Source: Candidatus Gastranaerophilales bacterium (GTDB taxonomy: Bacteria; Cyanobacteriota; Vampirovibrionia; Gastranaerophilales; Gastranaerophilaceae). From it: a stretch of 64,000 nucleotides of DNA. The first letter of the stretch is position 1. The number at the start of each line of letters is the position of its first letter. The stretch lies in the NCBI GenBank assembly GCA_944324915.1, contig CALUYD010000001.1, positions 1 to 64,000 on the forward strand. Reading direction: 5' to 3'. Both the position numbers and the translations under genes were made by a program. Shown in pieces: positions 8,240-17,786 of the stretch. Under the pieces are notes generated by a model. That model did no database searches and had not been told where the DNA came from. It saw only the letters and a list, made by a program, of their open reading frames with translations.

Positions 8240-10699
8240 ATGCAAGTTTCACACGAATGGTTAAATGAATTTATTGATTTAGAAGGAATTACACCTCAAG
8301 AAATAGCTCACAATCTTACAATGTCAGGCTTAGAAGTTGAAGAAATCGAATACAAAAAACCATCGTTTACAAACATAAGAACTGCAAAAATTATAAAAAT
8401 TGATAATCACCCAAACGCAGACAAATTACATCTTGTTACACTAAATCTTGGAAATGAAGAAAAAGTGGTAGTTTGCGGTGCTCAAAATATTGAAGTAGGT
8501 CAAATTATTCCTTATGCTTCAATAGGTTCAAAAGTTTTAAACAGAAAAACAGGAGAACAATTTGAACTAACTCCTGCTGTTATTCGTGGAGTTGAATCTC
8601 AAGGCATGCTTTGCTCTCAAGATGAATTAGGTTTATCAAACATGCAAGAAGAAGACGGCATTTTAATTTTAAACCGTTTATTTGAAAATGTTGAACTAAA
8701 TCAACCACTAGAAAAAGTTTTAAATTTATCAGATGAAATCATATATCATGTAGCGCCTACTGCTAATCGTGGCGATCAAATGAGCGTTATCGGTATTGCA
8801 AGAGAATTAAGTGCATTATTTAACCGCAAAATGAAATTTGAAAAAATGGAACTTCCTCAAGCAAAAGCTGATTTTGAAGTTGAGATTAAAAATGATGACG
8901 CTTGCAAATATTATAGCGTTGCAGTATTGAAAAATCTTGTAACAAAACCATCTCCCGATTTTATCCAAAGAAGAATTATAGCAGGCGGAATGCGCCCTAT
9001 TAATAACATTGTTGATATTACAAACTATGTAATGCTTGAATACGGTACACCTCAACATGCTTTTGATTTAGATAAATTAAAAGGATATTTATGCGTAAGA
9101 TACGCTGAAAATGGCGAAAAACTTGTTACTATTGATGAAGTTGAAAGAAAATTATCACAACAAAGCGTAGTTATCGCAACAAAAGAAGAACCTGTTTGCG
9201 CAGGCGGTGTTTTTGGCGGTTTAAATTCTGAAATCGATTCAAATACAAAAAATATTGCTCTTGAAGGAGCATATTTTACACCTCATACAAACAGAAAATC
9301 AGCTCGCTCAATAGGCTATCGCTCTGATGCTTCAGGAAGATACGAAAGAGGAATAGATATAGAAATGATAGCGCCTGCAATGGCTCGCTCCATTGAATTA
9401 TTAAAAAAATACGCAGATGCTGAATTTATCGGAATTTCAAAAACAGGTAACGATAAACTTGATAAAGTTGAAATAACTCTAAGAAATTCTGAAATAAAAA
9501 GAATTTTAGGTATTGAAATTCCGCAAGAGCGCTCAATTGAAATTCTTGAAAATCTTGGCTTTAAATTATTAGGCAAAAATGAAATGGCAGCAAAATTTGA
9601 AGTTCCAAGTTACAGAATGGGCGATGTTGAGCGCGAAATTGATTTAATTGAAGAAATTTCAAGAATAGACGGTTTTGATAAAATTACTCCCGAAATTCCT
9701 CCAATTTCACAAGGTGCAGACATAAGTTTTGACACAAGAACAATAAAAACAATAAACGAAACAATGCTTGCTTATGGCTTTGATGAAATTATTACAAGTT
9801 CTCTAATTGGTCATAATTTATGCAATACTTATCTACAACCGCTCAATATGGATTATGCAATTAAAGTTTTAAATCAACATTCTGATGATTTTTCAATCCT
9901 AAGACAAGCAATTAACCCTAATATGCTTGATGTTGCAAAAAATAACTTTGATAACGGCAATAAAAACTTCAGACTTTATGAAATAGGAAAAACTTACTTA
10001 AAGAAAAATGAAATAACATCTGATGATACAGGTGTTATTGAAACAAGAAAACTTGCAGGATGTATCTTTGGTCAAGTAAATAACAGTTTATTAAACAAAA
10101 AACAAGATGATTTCTTCACTCTAAAAGGAGTTTTAGAAGGTCTTTTTGAAAAATTGGGTCTATCTAAAAGAGTTATTTTTGCTCAATTCAATGAAGAAGA
10201 TAGAAAAAATTATGAATTTATTCACCCTGCACAAGGTGCAACTATTTCTATTTTAGGCAAAAACAGAGAACCTATCGGTTTTATTGGAAGATTACACCCT
10301 GTTTTGGCTGATAAATTAAAATTTAATCAACCTTTATATCTTTTTGAAATAAACCTTGAAGATGTAATTTCATCAATTACTCCAAGTGTTGCAAAATATA
10401 AAAAATTGCCTGTATTTGGCGCTGTTCAAAGAGATATTGCATTCATTGCACCAAAAGAAACAACAATTGAAACAATAAATAAAACAATCAAAAAACTTGC
10501 AGATAAAAATATCTTTAAATCTTCAAAAGTTTTTGATATTTATGAAGGCGAAAATATAGAACAAAATAAAAAATCATTCGCTTTTAGAATTACTTTGCAA
10601 GATGAAAACAAAACTCTAACTGATGATATTATTCAAGGAGAGATTAACAAAATAAAATCAGGTCTTGAAAAAAATATCATAGGTTTGGTTTTAAGATAG
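8240..10699 (+). CDS. pheT: Phenylalanine--tRNA ligase beta subunit
   Basis: 819 aa. The beta subunit of the (alphabeta)2 enzyme charging tRNA-Phe. Domains in order: a tRNA-binding EMAP-like domain (about 40-150; 'HPNADKLHLVTLNLG'), the B3/B4 editing domain (about 205-395; 'GMRPINNIVDITNYVMLEYGTP'), B5 (about 405-475), the catalytic-like core (about 480-690), and an FDX-ACB anticodon-binding domain (about 725-819; 'FGAVQRDIAFIAP'). The ATG at 8240 follows AAAGGA and is preferred over an in-frame upstream start at 8195. pheS is not adjacent, and no T-box leader is visible in the 44 bp upstream. Confidence 0.97.
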   Translation: MQVSHEWLNEFIDLEGITPQEIAHNLTMSGLEVEEIEYKKPSFTNIRTAKIIKIDNHPNADKLHLVTLNLGNEEKVVVCGAQNIEVGQIIPYASIGSKVLNRKTGEQFELTPAVIRGVESQGMLCSQDELGLSNMQEEDGILILNRLFENVELNQPLEKVLNLSDEIIYHVAPTANRGDQMSVIGIARELSALFNRKMKFEKMELPQAKADFEVEIKNDDACKYYSVAVLKNLVTKPSPDFIQRRIIAGGMRPINNIVDITNYVMLEYGTPQHAFDLDKLKGYLCVRYAENGEKLVTIDEVERKLSQQSVVIATKEEPVCAGGVFGGLNSEIDSNTKNIALEGAYFTPHTNRKSARSIGYRSDASGRYERGIDIEMIAPAMARSIELLKKYADAEFIGISKTGNDKLDKVEITLRNSEIKRILGIEIPQERSIEILENLGFKLLGKNEMAAKFEVPSYRMGDVEREIDLIEEISRIDGFDKITPEIPPISQGADISFDTRTIKTINETMLAYGFDEIITSSLIGHNLCNTYLQPLNMDYAIKVLNQHSDDFSILRQAINPNMLDVAKNNFDNGNKNFRLYEIGKTYLKKNEITSDDTGVIETRKLAGCIFGQVNNSLLNKKQDDFFTLKGVLEGLFEKLGLSKRVIFAQFNEEDRKNYEFIHPAQGATISILGKNREPIGFIGRLHPVLADKLKFNQPLYLFEINLEDVISSITPSVAKYKKLPVFGAVQRDIAFIAPKETTIETINKTIKKLADKNIFKSSKVFDIYEGENIEQNKKSFAFRITLQDENKTLTDDIIQGEINKIKSGLEKNIIGLVLR

Positions 10700-11695
10700 A
10701 TGATTTTAATAACAGGCGGTGCCGGATATATCGGGAGCAATTGCGCACTAGAGCTTATCAAAAATAATGAAAACATCATAATTTTTGATAATTTGTCAAC
10801 CGGACACATCGAAACCATTGAAACACTCAAAAAAATTAATCCTAATTTAATTTTTATAAAAGGTGATTTAAAAAACCTAAAAGAAATAGAAGATGTCTTT
10901 AAAATACACAAAATTGAATGTGTATTACATTTTGCATCTTTATCCGTTGTACAAGAAAGCGCTAAAATTCCCGAAGATTACTATCAAAATAACGTTATAG
11001 GTTCAACAAATCTATTAAATGCGATGGTAAAATATAACGTTTTAAAAATCATTTTTTCATCAAGTGCTGCAATTTTTGGGCAACCGAAATATTTGCCAAT
11101 AGATGAAAATCATCCTAAAAATCCAATTAATCCTTATGGCAAAAATAAATTAGAAATCGAAAATATTCTTGATGATTTTGATAAAAAATATAATCTAAAA
11201 TCAATCAAATTAAGATATTTTAATGTTATAGGAGCAAATAGGGAAAATCTTTTAGGCGAATGGCACGATAAGGAAACTCATCTTGTGCCAAATATAATAA
11301 AATCAGCTATTAATCAAAAACCTTTTGAAATATACGGCAATGATTACAATACCAAAGATGGCACCTGTATTAGAGATTATATAGATATAAATGACTTAAT
11401 AGAAGCCCATAAACTCGCATATTTATATCTAAATAAAGAAAATAAAAGTGACGAATTTAATCTTGGAATAAAACAAGGTATTAGTGTAAAAGAAATTTTT
11501 AAAACTGTTGAAAAAATTTTAAATCAAAAAATAGACTATAAAATCTCTCAAAAAAGACAAAATGAACCTTCCATTTTAATTTCAGACAGTTCAAAAACAA
11601 ATAAATTATTAAATTGGAAAGCAAAAACGCCACTATCTGATAGCATAAAATCAGCTTATCAATGGGAATTAAAGCTACAAAAAAAGAGCATTTAA
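10700..11695 (+). CDS. galE: UDP-glucose 4-epimerase (GalE-type SDR)
   Basis: 331 aa. An NAD-dependent extended short-chain dehydrogenase interconverting UDP-glucose and UDP-galactose. The Rossmann motif GGAGYIGS is at residues 6-13, the catalytic Ser/Thr region 'FSSSAAIFG' is present, and the YxxxK pair is Y146/K150. The 'GTCIRDYIDINDL' element is typical of GalE. The ATG begins at the base after the pheT stop, so the two are probably one transcript. Substrate preference (Glc versus GlcNAc) cannot be told from the sequence. Confidence 0.93.
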   Translation: MILITGGAGYIGSNCALELIKNNENIIIFDNLSTGHIETIETLKKINPNLIFIKGDLKNLKEIEDVFKIHKIECVLHFASLSVVQESAKIPEDYYQNNVIGSTNLLNAMVKYNVLKIIFSSSAAIFGQPKYLPIDENHPKNPINPYGKNKLEIENILDDFDKKYNLKSIKLRYFNVIGANRENLLGEWHDKETHLVPNIIKSAINQKPFEIYGNDYNTKDGTCIRDYIDINDLIEAHKLAYLYLNKENKSDEFNLGIKQGISVKEIFKTVEKILNQKIDYKISQKRQNEPSILISDSSKTNKLLNWKAKTPLSDSIKSAYQWELKLQKKSI

Positions 11696-11707
11696 GCTCT
11701 TTTTTAA
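11679..11707. terminator. Bidirectional terminator, galE / secreted protein
   Basis: AAAAAGAGC/GCTCTTTTT stem (11681-11689 with 11696-11704) with a 6-nt loop, flanked by A and T runs. It overlaps the stop codons of both convergent genes. Confidence 0.8.
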
Positions 11708-11970
11708 TTTTGTATTCTATCTTGATAGAAATTTGTTCTAGGCTTTGGAGTTTCTAATGATTTCAATGCTTGTTCATAATCCAATTTAGCTGCAGCTGCT
11801 GCTTCCAATTTTCTTTGGCGTTCAGCTTGTGCTTCAGCAGCACGTTTTCTGCCACGAATTGTATCATCTGAAACAATGTTTCTGCCTGTTGAATCATATT
11901 GAACACGAGCTTCAACATAAGTGCCAAAACCGAACATTAATAATAGTGAAACAATAAGCAGTTTTTTCAT
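11704..11970 (-). CDS. Small secreted protein, function unknown
   Basis: 88 aa. A Sec signal peptide is clear: MKKLLIVSLLLMFGFGTYVEA, with likely cleavage before R or V near residue 21. The mature part is short and charged, with an Arg/Lys/Ala-rich helix ('RKRAAEAQAERQRKLEAAAAAK'-like segment around 40-62). The start at 11970 follows GGAGG with 5-nt spacing, so I prefer it to the ATG four codons upstream. No family recognised. Confidence 0.75.
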   Translation of the reverse strand: MKKLLIVSLLLMFGFGTYVEARVQYDSTGRNIVSDDTIRGRKRAAEAQAERQRKLEAAAAAKLDYEQALKSLETPKPRTNFYQDRIQN

Positions 11971-12060
11971 AATTCCCTCCATTTATTCTATATTATATAT
12001 GTACTAAAACGAAATATCAAAAAAAATTGTTCATTTTCTAAACTTTTGTAACAAGCCAAA

Positions 12061-12726
12061 CTAAGCGTTTTTCAAGGCTTTTCTTAGTTTTTTATATTCA
12101 GGGCAATATTTTTCTACTTCAAGCCAAAAATGCTTACTATGATTTTTTATTCTGGTATGACAAAGCTCATGAATTAATACATAATCAATAACATCAAAAT
12201 CATAATTCATTAAATTAATATTTAAATTGATATTATTATTAAAAGAACAGCTCCCAAAACGGGTTTTCTGGTTTCTTAGGGTAACTTTTCCATAGCTAAA
12301 ATTATATTTTTTTGCTAAAAAATCCAATCTTTGAATTAAATAATTTTTAGCTTCAATTTTTATAGCCTTTAAGTGTGCCTCTTTTAGCGCATTTTGTATC
12401 TTGGAAGAATAAAAATCCTCATCATTAGGATAATAAAAACTCACAATATTATTTTTAACAACTGTTTTCAATGCATCAGAAACAATAATATTTAAAGTAT
12501 CAAATTTTGTTGATAAATTAGGACTTAGCTTCTTTTTTTCTATTTTAAAATTTTTAATCTTTTCAAAATTAGAAATCAAAAAATTTTTTGCAGTTTTATA
12601 TGGGCATAAATATGGCATTGTAACCAAAATTTTGCCTTCTTTTTTCAATGTAACTTTTATATTTTTTGAAAACGGATGTTTTTTATATTTAATTTCGTAA
12701 TCTTCGATTATTTCTGTTTTATTCAT
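12061..12726 (-). CDS. YgjP-like (DUF45/WLM-type) metallopeptidase domain protein
   Basis: 221 aa. The zinc-protease-like signature HELCH followed by 'NHSKHFW' near residues 185-200 is the YgjP/M48-like pattern (HExxH plus a downstream His). The C-terminus 'CPEYKKLRKALK' is also typical. No signal peptide, so cytoplasmic. The start codon overlaps the end of the Ycf45-like gene by 8 bp, indicating one operon. The substrate is unknown for the family. Confidence 0.88.
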   Translation of the reverse strand: MNKTEIIEDYEIKYKKHPFSKNIKVTLKKEGKILVTMPYLCPYKTAKNFLISNFEKIKNFKIEKKKLSPNLSTKFDTLNIIVSDALKTVVKNNIVSFYYPNDEDFYSSKIQNALKEAHLKAIKIEAKNYLIQRLDFLAKKYNFSYGKVTLRNQKTRFGSCSFNNNINLNINLMNYDFDVIDYVLIHELCHTRIKNHSKHFWLEVEKYCPEYKKLRKALKNA

Positions 12727-14314
12727 CTTTAAATATTTTTAAATGACGATTTTGCCCTTCTCCAACACTAACTGATTTATAGCCATGAGCTTCAACAAGT
12801 TCATGTTGAAGTTTTCTTACTTGTTGCTCTTGTGGTTGAAGCTCAATCACTTCAGCCCCTTCAGACAATTTTGCAATCGCAGCGTTTGTTTCATCAAGCG
12901 CTAATTCTGTTGCATCTTTGTAGTTTGTATAGTTTTTTGTTTCTTGATTTTCTTGTGTTAAATTAAGAGCCTCTTTTAAAACCCTTTGAATTTGGCTCAT
13001 AGAGTTAGTTCTAACAAAAAAGACAGGTAAACGATACTCATTTGCAACCGATAAAATCTTTGTTCCACCTTTTGCAAAATTCTTATGAGCTATGACAAAA
13101 TCAGCTTCTTCAACATTTCTTACAATTGATGCATCAATATCTAATCTCTCAATTAATTTATCAACAATTGAGCGAGATACGGCATAAATATATATTTTTT
13201 TGTGCTTTCTGTTTTCCTTAATATATTCTTGACGATTAAAACTAAAACTCAATGGCGATTTAGAAGCCTCTTGAACTTTGTTTTCAAGTTTTTCGACTTC
13301 TTTTAAAATATTTGTTTCAGGCTTTTTTTCTTTATAATTGCCATCCACCTTTCTAATTTCAGGAGTTATCGGCCAGCCTCTTAAAATATAATCAACCGCT
13401 TGAGCAGAATCTTTATAAACTGCAAGAGTGTTTCTGTCTATAATTTCTATAACAATATCAAATGTGGGTTGTTTTTGGCGCTCCAGAACAGTTTTTTGAC
13501 AACCTCTGTGCTTTGCTTCATCATCACCTAAAGTAACAGTGTCAATTCCACCAATTAAATCAGATAAAGTCGGGTTTTTAATTAAATTATCCAAAGTATT
13601 ACCATGAGCTGTTGCAATAAGCATAACACCACGCTCTGCAATTGTTCTTGCAGCTTGCGCTTCTAATTCAGTTCCTATTTCATCTACCACAATAACTTCA
13701 GGTGTATGATTTTCAACCGCTTCAATCATAATATCTTTTTGAAATTCCGGTTGCGAAACTTGCATTCTTCTTGCTTTACCAATTGCAGGATGCGCAACAT
13801 CACCATCACCTGCTATTTCATTTGATGTATCAACTACAACAACACGTTTGCCTAATTCATCTGCCATAAGGCGAGTTATTTCTCTAAGTTTTGTAGTTTT
13901 ACCTACACCGGGACGACCCAAAAATAAAATTGATTTATTCTGTACAACAAAATCTCTGATACATTCTATTGTACCTGTAATAACCCTACCAATTCTACAA
14001 GTTAAACCCACAATTTTACCTTGGCGATTTCTTATAGCACTAATTCTATGCAAAGTCCCTGCAATACCGGAGCGGTTATCATGGGTAAATTCAGGCAGTT
14101 GTTTTGTAATATAATCTAAATCTTCTCTTGTTATATTATCATTTCCGATAGTTATAATTTTTCCGTTTCCAAGGCGAATTTCAGGTATTCTTCCAATATC
14201 TAAAACAATTTCAATAGCATCATCCAGCAACCCTTCTTGAATATTTCTTTTAATTCTTAAAGGTAAAATTTCCGTTAGTTTTTCGATATCTGTATGAAAT
14301 TGTACTTCGCTCAT
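12719..14314 (-). CDS. ycf45: Ycf45/SpoIIIAA-like AAA ATPase with R3H domain
   Basis: 531 aa. Residues about 100-300 form a SpoIIIAA-type P-loop ATPase: Walker A GRPGVGKT at 133-140, Walker B 'EVIVVDEIG' at 206-214, and 'ATAHGNTLDNLIKNPTL' after it. Residues about 365-455 are a second globular part ('IYIYAVSRSIVDKLIERL'). The last 70 residues are an R3H single-stranded nucleic-acid-binding domain, ending 'GHGYKS'-like 'AHGYKSVSVGEGQNRHLKI'. This AAA plus R3H arrangement is characteristic of cyanobacterial and plastid Ycf45. Its role is not established. TTAAGGAC precedes the ATG. Confidence 0.85.
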   Translation of the reverse strand: MSEVQFHTDIEKLTEILPLRIKRNIQEGLLDDAIEIVLDIGRIPEIRLGNGKIITIGNDNITREDLDYITKQLPEFTHDNRSGIAGTLHRISAIRNRQGKIVGLTCRIGRVITGTIECIRDFVVQNKSILFLGRPGVGKTTKLREITRLMADELGKRVVVVDTSNEIAGDGDVAHPAIGKARRMQVSQPEFQKDIMIEAVENHTPEVIVVDEIGTELEAQAARTIAERGVMLIATAHGNTLDNLIKNPTLSDLIGGIDTVTLGDDEAKHRGCQKTVLERQKQPTFDIVIEIIDRNTLAVYKDSAQAVDYILRGWPITPEIRKVDGNYKEKKPETNILKEVEKLENKVQEASKSPLSFSFNRQEYIKENRKHKKIYIYAVSRSIVDKLIERLDIDASIVRNVEEADFVIAHKNFAKGGTKILSVANEYRLPVFFVRTNSMSQIQRVLKEALNLTQENQETKNYTNYKDATELALDETNAAIAKLSEGAEVIELQPQEQQVRKLQHELVEAHGYKSVSVGEGQNRHLKIFKDE

Positions 14315-14451
14315 GTCCTTAATGCCTTTATAATCCTTTATCTAATATTATAATGCCCCATTTAATTTTTCAATCATCATTTTTAAAAATACTTTTGCAA
14401 TAGTTTGAAATAATGTATTTTAAACACTAAAGTCAATAGCAATTTTTTATA

Positions 14452-14479
14452 TTGAGATGTTTTATATACGTGGTATAAT
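14452..14479 (+). promoter_or_regulatory. Promoter with extended -10 for the 60-aa orphan gene
   Basis: TTGAGA (14452-14457), a 16-nt spacer, and TGG-TATAAT with the -10 at 14474-14479. The predicted start near 14486 leaves a leader of about 26 nt holding AGGAGGGG. It is the best sigma-70 promoter match in the window. Confidence 0.7.
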
Positions 14480-14511
14480 ATAGATGTAAGTGTGTGCGAT
14501 AGGAGGGGATT

Positions 14512-14694
14512 ATGATACCACCAATCAAAGCAATCGCTTCCAAAACCATGATGTCTAATCCAATTGCGATTAATGCGCAAAAAACTTACCAAAATTCACT
14601 AAATTTTGCATCATGTGGAGAAAAATTAAATATTAATTGCAACGACACTCGTTCAATTACAAGACATGGTCAAAAGTTAGACATTATGGCATAA
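14512..14694 (+). CDS. 60-aa orphan protein
   Basis: Not recognised. It starts at an ATG 5 nt after AGGAGGGG and sits between a strong promoter and a perfect terminator, so it is clearly an expressed single-gene unit despite its size. The sequence contains 'SLNFASCGEKL', resembling the short F-K/A-S/G motif in the N-termini of other orphans here, and ends 'RHGQKLDIMA'. No signal peptide or membrane helix. Confidence 0.75.
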   Translation: MIPPIKAIASKTMMSNPIAINAQKTYQNSLNFASCGEKLNINCNDTRSITRHGQKLDIMA

Positions 14695-14707
14695 TTGGTT
14701 TTATACT

Positions 14708-14740
14708 AAGTCGGGAGTTTTCCCGACTTTTAATTTTTTG
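14708..14740 (+). terminator. Intrinsic terminator after the 60-aa gene
   Basis: AAGTCGGGA/TCCCGACTT (14708-14716 with 14721-14729), a 4-nt loop, then a T-rich tail. The next gene's -10 box begins two bases later. Confidence 0.9.
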
Positions 14741-14741
14741 A

Positions 14742-14747
14742 TATAAT
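14742..14747 (+). promoter_or_regulatory. -10 box placed for a leaderless U32-gene transcript
   Basis: TATAAT ends 7 nt before the ATG at 14755, and there is no Shine-Dalgarno sequence. The -35 would fall in the preceding terminator stem and is not recognisable. Confidence 0.4.
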
Positions 14748-14754
14748 TTGAAAT

Positions 14755-16536
14755 ATGGAAAAACTTGAACTTCTGGCACCTGCACAAGATTATAAAACCG
14801 CAATTTCAGCAATAAATTGCGGAGCTGACGCTGTATATATTGGCGCTAGCAACTTTGGTGCCAGAATAAATGCATCTAATTCTCTTGAAGATATTAAAAA
14901 AGTAATCGATTATGCTCATCTTTTTAATGTCAAAGTATATATTACAATTAATACAATTTTAGACGATGAAGAATTAAAAGAATGCGAAAAATTAATTCAT
15001 AAACTATATGAAATTCAAGCTGACGCTATAATTTTTCAAGACTTTGGAATTTTAGAATTATCTCTTGAAAATAAATTGCCTCCAATTGTTCTGCATGCAA
15101 GCACTCAATGCGACATAAGAACATTAGAAAAAGTAAAATTCTTTGAAGAAATAGGAATAAAAAGAGTAATTTTAGCTCGAGAATTATCACTAAATCAAAT
15201 TGAAAAAATTAGAAAAAATACAAATATTCAACTTGAGCATTTTGTGCATGGTGCATTATGTGTATCATACTCAGGACAATGTTATCTATCACATTTTATA
15301 GGCAAAAGAAGCGCAAACAAAGGTCAATGCGCTCAAGCATGCAGAAAAAAATATTCTCTTATTGATGAAAAAGGAAAAACAATACTAAAAAATCAATATC
15401 TTTTATCCCTAAAAGACAATAATTTATCAAATCATCTCGATAAATTAATTAAAGCGGGCGTTATGAGCTTTAAAATCGAAGGTAGATTAAAAGATGAAAA
15501 TTATGTTAAAAACACTGTTTTATATTATCACGAGAAATTAAAAAACTACCCAAGACAAAGCTATGGGCAAATTATTAAAGATTTTACTCCAAACCCTGAT
15601 AAAACTTTTAACAGAGGCTTTTGCGACGATTATTTATTCAATAAAAAGGATAATATTTATAATTTTAATTCACCAAAATCAATGGGCGAATTTATAGGAA
15701 CAATAATAAGCTCAAATGAAAAAAACTTTGTAATTAAAACAAAATCAGAAATTAATCCTCAAGATGGCTTATGTTTCATTTCAAACAATGAATTAATAGG
15801 ATGTTTAGTAAATAAATGCGAAAAAACAAAAGACGGAGTTAAAATTTACCCTAATAAAAAAATAAATGTTATAAAAGGCACAAAAATTTATAGAAATTCA
15901 GATACAGAATTTAATAAAACTCTTGAAAACTCAAAAACAACAAGAAAATTAAATGTTAGTTTTGTAGTTTACGATAATAAAATCGAAGTATTTGACGATT
16001 TCAACAATAAAATTTCTCTAAATTATGAATACGAGCAAAAAGCAAACAATGAAAATTTAATGAGAGAAAATTTCAAAAAAGCTCTAACAAAAACAACAGA
16101 CACGCCCTTTTTAGTTCAAAAAATTGAATTCAAAGTGCAAGAAATGCCGTTTTTGCCTGTTTCAAAAATAAACGAATTGAGAAGAGAAATTTTAGAAAAA
16201 TTAATTCAAAAAATATTATCAAAATATAAAACAAAAAAACAAAAACCGATTGATATAGCTAAATTTCCTTATGATGAGGGCGATTATAAATTAAATGTTC
16301 ATAATTCAAAAGCACGTGAATTTTATGAAATTTGCGGATGTAAAGTAATTGAAAATTCTTTTGAAAGCATTGAAAATCATAAAAATAAAGAATTAATGAG
16401 AACACGCCATTGTCTTAAAAAAGCAACCTTAGGTTGCAATAGCCAAGAAAAATTATTCTTAGTTGATGAAAAAAATCTAAAATATCCGCTTAAATTTGAT
16501 TGCAAAAATTGCGAAATGGTAATTTTAGCTCCTTAG
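14755..16536 (+). CDS. U32-family peptidase-like protein (RlhA/YdcP-like)
   Basis: 593 aa. The N-terminal U32 domain (about 1-270) begins 'KLELLAPAQDYKTAISAINCGADAVYIGA' and contains the family signature 'EHFVHGALCVSYSGQCYLS' (about 160-180), with conserved cysteines including 'GQCAQACR'. The C-terminal half (about 300-593), ending 'TRHCLKK...FDCKNCEM', matches the long U32 type. In E. coli, RlhA/YdcP of this type is needed for hydroxylation of 23S rRNA C2501, and other U32 members act on tRNA or ubiquinone, so RNA modification is more likely than proteolysis. Its 3' end overlaps the MFS gene by 4 bp, tail to tail. Confidence 0.88.
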   Translation: MEKLELLAPAQDYKTAISAINCGADAVYIGASNFGARINASNSLEDIKKVIDYAHLFNVKVYITINTILDDEELKECEKLIHKLYEIQADAIIFQDFGILELSLENKLPPIVLHASTQCDIRTLEKVKFFEEIGIKRVILARELSLNQIEKIRKNTNIQLEHFVHGALCVSYSGQCYLSHFIGKRSANKGQCAQACRKKYSLIDEKGKTILKNQYLLSLKDNNLSNHLDKLIKAGVMSFKIEGRLKDENYVKNTVLYYHEKLKNYPRQSYGQIIKDFTPNPDKTFNRGFCDDYLFNKKDNIYNFNSPKSMGEFIGTIISSNEKNFVIKTKSEINPQDGLCFISNNELIGCLVNKCEKTKDGVKIYPNKKINVIKGTKIYRNSDTEFNKTLENSKTTRKLNVSFVVYDNKIEVFDDFNNKISLNYEYEQKANNENLMRENFKKALTKTTDTPFLVQKIEFKVQEMPFLPVSKINELRREILEKLIQKILSKYKTKKQKPIDIAKFPYDEGDYKLNVHNSKAREFYEICGCKVIENSFESIENHKNKELMRTRHCLKKATLGCNSQEKLFLVDEKNLKYPLKFDCKNCEMVILAP

Positions 16537-17783
16537 GATTTATTTTTATCAACAATTTTAAATCCAAAATAAACTTGAATTATGCTAAATATTAAAAATA
16601 AGCCATATACAAGCATATATGATTCATTTTGATAAACTAAATTTGCGCCTCGTCTAACCGGTTCAAATACATTCATCAACATGCCGGAAACCATACCCAG
16701 CGTTCCTACCATAATAAAATAGCTGAAATTTTGAATAGAAACAGCAGTAGCACCAATTTCATATCTATTTAACATGTGAAGTGCCAAAATTAAAATTGGT
16801 GAAATACTTCCAATGTAAGACGGTATAAAGAAAATTAGTGCAATAATTTTTGAATGAATATCAAATGTAATAAGCAATAATACGCTTAAAACCGATAAAA
16901 ATGATAAAATACCAAAAATTCTAAATATTATCGCTCTTCTATTATTTAAACATTTTGCTGAAACAAAAGCGGTTAATGTGCCTGCTAGCGCAGATATTAT
17001 TGCCATAACAGAAAGAATAATCGCTGCTTGATCCACTCCAAAATAACAAAAATCTTCTAAGAATTTTTTACCTATAACAGTTTGTAAAACATAATACAAA
17101 CCATAATTTGTTGAACCAAATACATACAAATAAAGATTTTCTTTTTTAGATAAAACCTCTCTAAAAGCGGACAATGAAAAATGTGTTTCTTTTTCAATAT
17201 GTACAGGCTTAAACACGATAAATACAATAATAAATAAAATAGCTAAAAATAAAGTTGTAAAACCTAACAAATATAAAGCATTTCTCCAACCCACCTGATG
17301 AGTTAAAGAAACAAAAGGCGCATTAGCTAAAATTCCACCGCAATATCCTGCAAAAAGAATATATGATACCGCCAGAGAAAAATTCTTATCTTTAGCATAT
17401 TTTTTTACTTCTCTTATAGTACTTAAATAAAATGTTGCAGCACCAAAACCAAGCAGAGCTCTTGATAAATATAACCCAAGCAAATGTTCACTATGAGGAA
17501 AAATTATAGAACCCAAGGCAAAAATAATTCCCCCCATTGCCATTACTCTAAAACCACCGAATTTATCAACCAATGGTCCAACTATGAGTTGAGTAAATGC
17601 ATAAACATAACAAAAAATAGCGCCAAGCAAAGTAACTTTTGAAGCATCAACAGAAAAATCATTCTGAAGTAAATCAAAAATCGCCCCGGGAATTGCCACA
17701 CGCTGAATATTACCAATAAAAAAAAGCGATGTCGCAATTATTATTAACGTTAATCTTAAGCCATGTTTTTGATGTAAGGACAT
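16533..17783 (-). CDS. Major facilitator superfamily transporter
   Basis: 416 aa with about 12 hydrophobic segments and the MFS loop 2-3 motif variant 'GPLVDKFGGFRVMAMGG' near residues 65-85. The substrate cannot be assigned. Short cytoplasmic ends. The start follows AAAGGT. It lies 3 bp downstream of the DUF486 gene in the same direction, so the two are probably co-transcribed. Confidence 0.9.
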   Translation of the reverse strand: MSLHQKHGLRLTLIIIATSLFFIGNIQRVAIPGAIFDLLQNDFSVDASKVTLLGAIFCYVYAFTQLIVGPLVDKFGGFRVMAMGGIIFALGSIIFPHSEHLLGLYLSRALLGFGAATFYLSTIREVKKYAKDKNFSLAVSYILFAGYCGGILANAPFVSLTHQVGWRNALYLLGFTTLFLAILFIIVFIVFKPVHIEKETHFSLSAFREVLSKKENLYLYVFGSTNYGLYYVLQTVIGKKFLEDFCYFGVDQAAIILSVMAIISALAGTLTAFVSAKCLNNRRAIIFRIFGILSFLSVLSVLLLITFDIHSKIIALIFFIPSYIGSISPILILALHMLNRYEIGATAVSIQNFSYFIMVGTLGMVSGMLMNVFEPVRRGANLVYQNESYMLVYGLFLIFSIIQVYFGFKIVDKNKS

Positions 17784-17786
17784 ATT

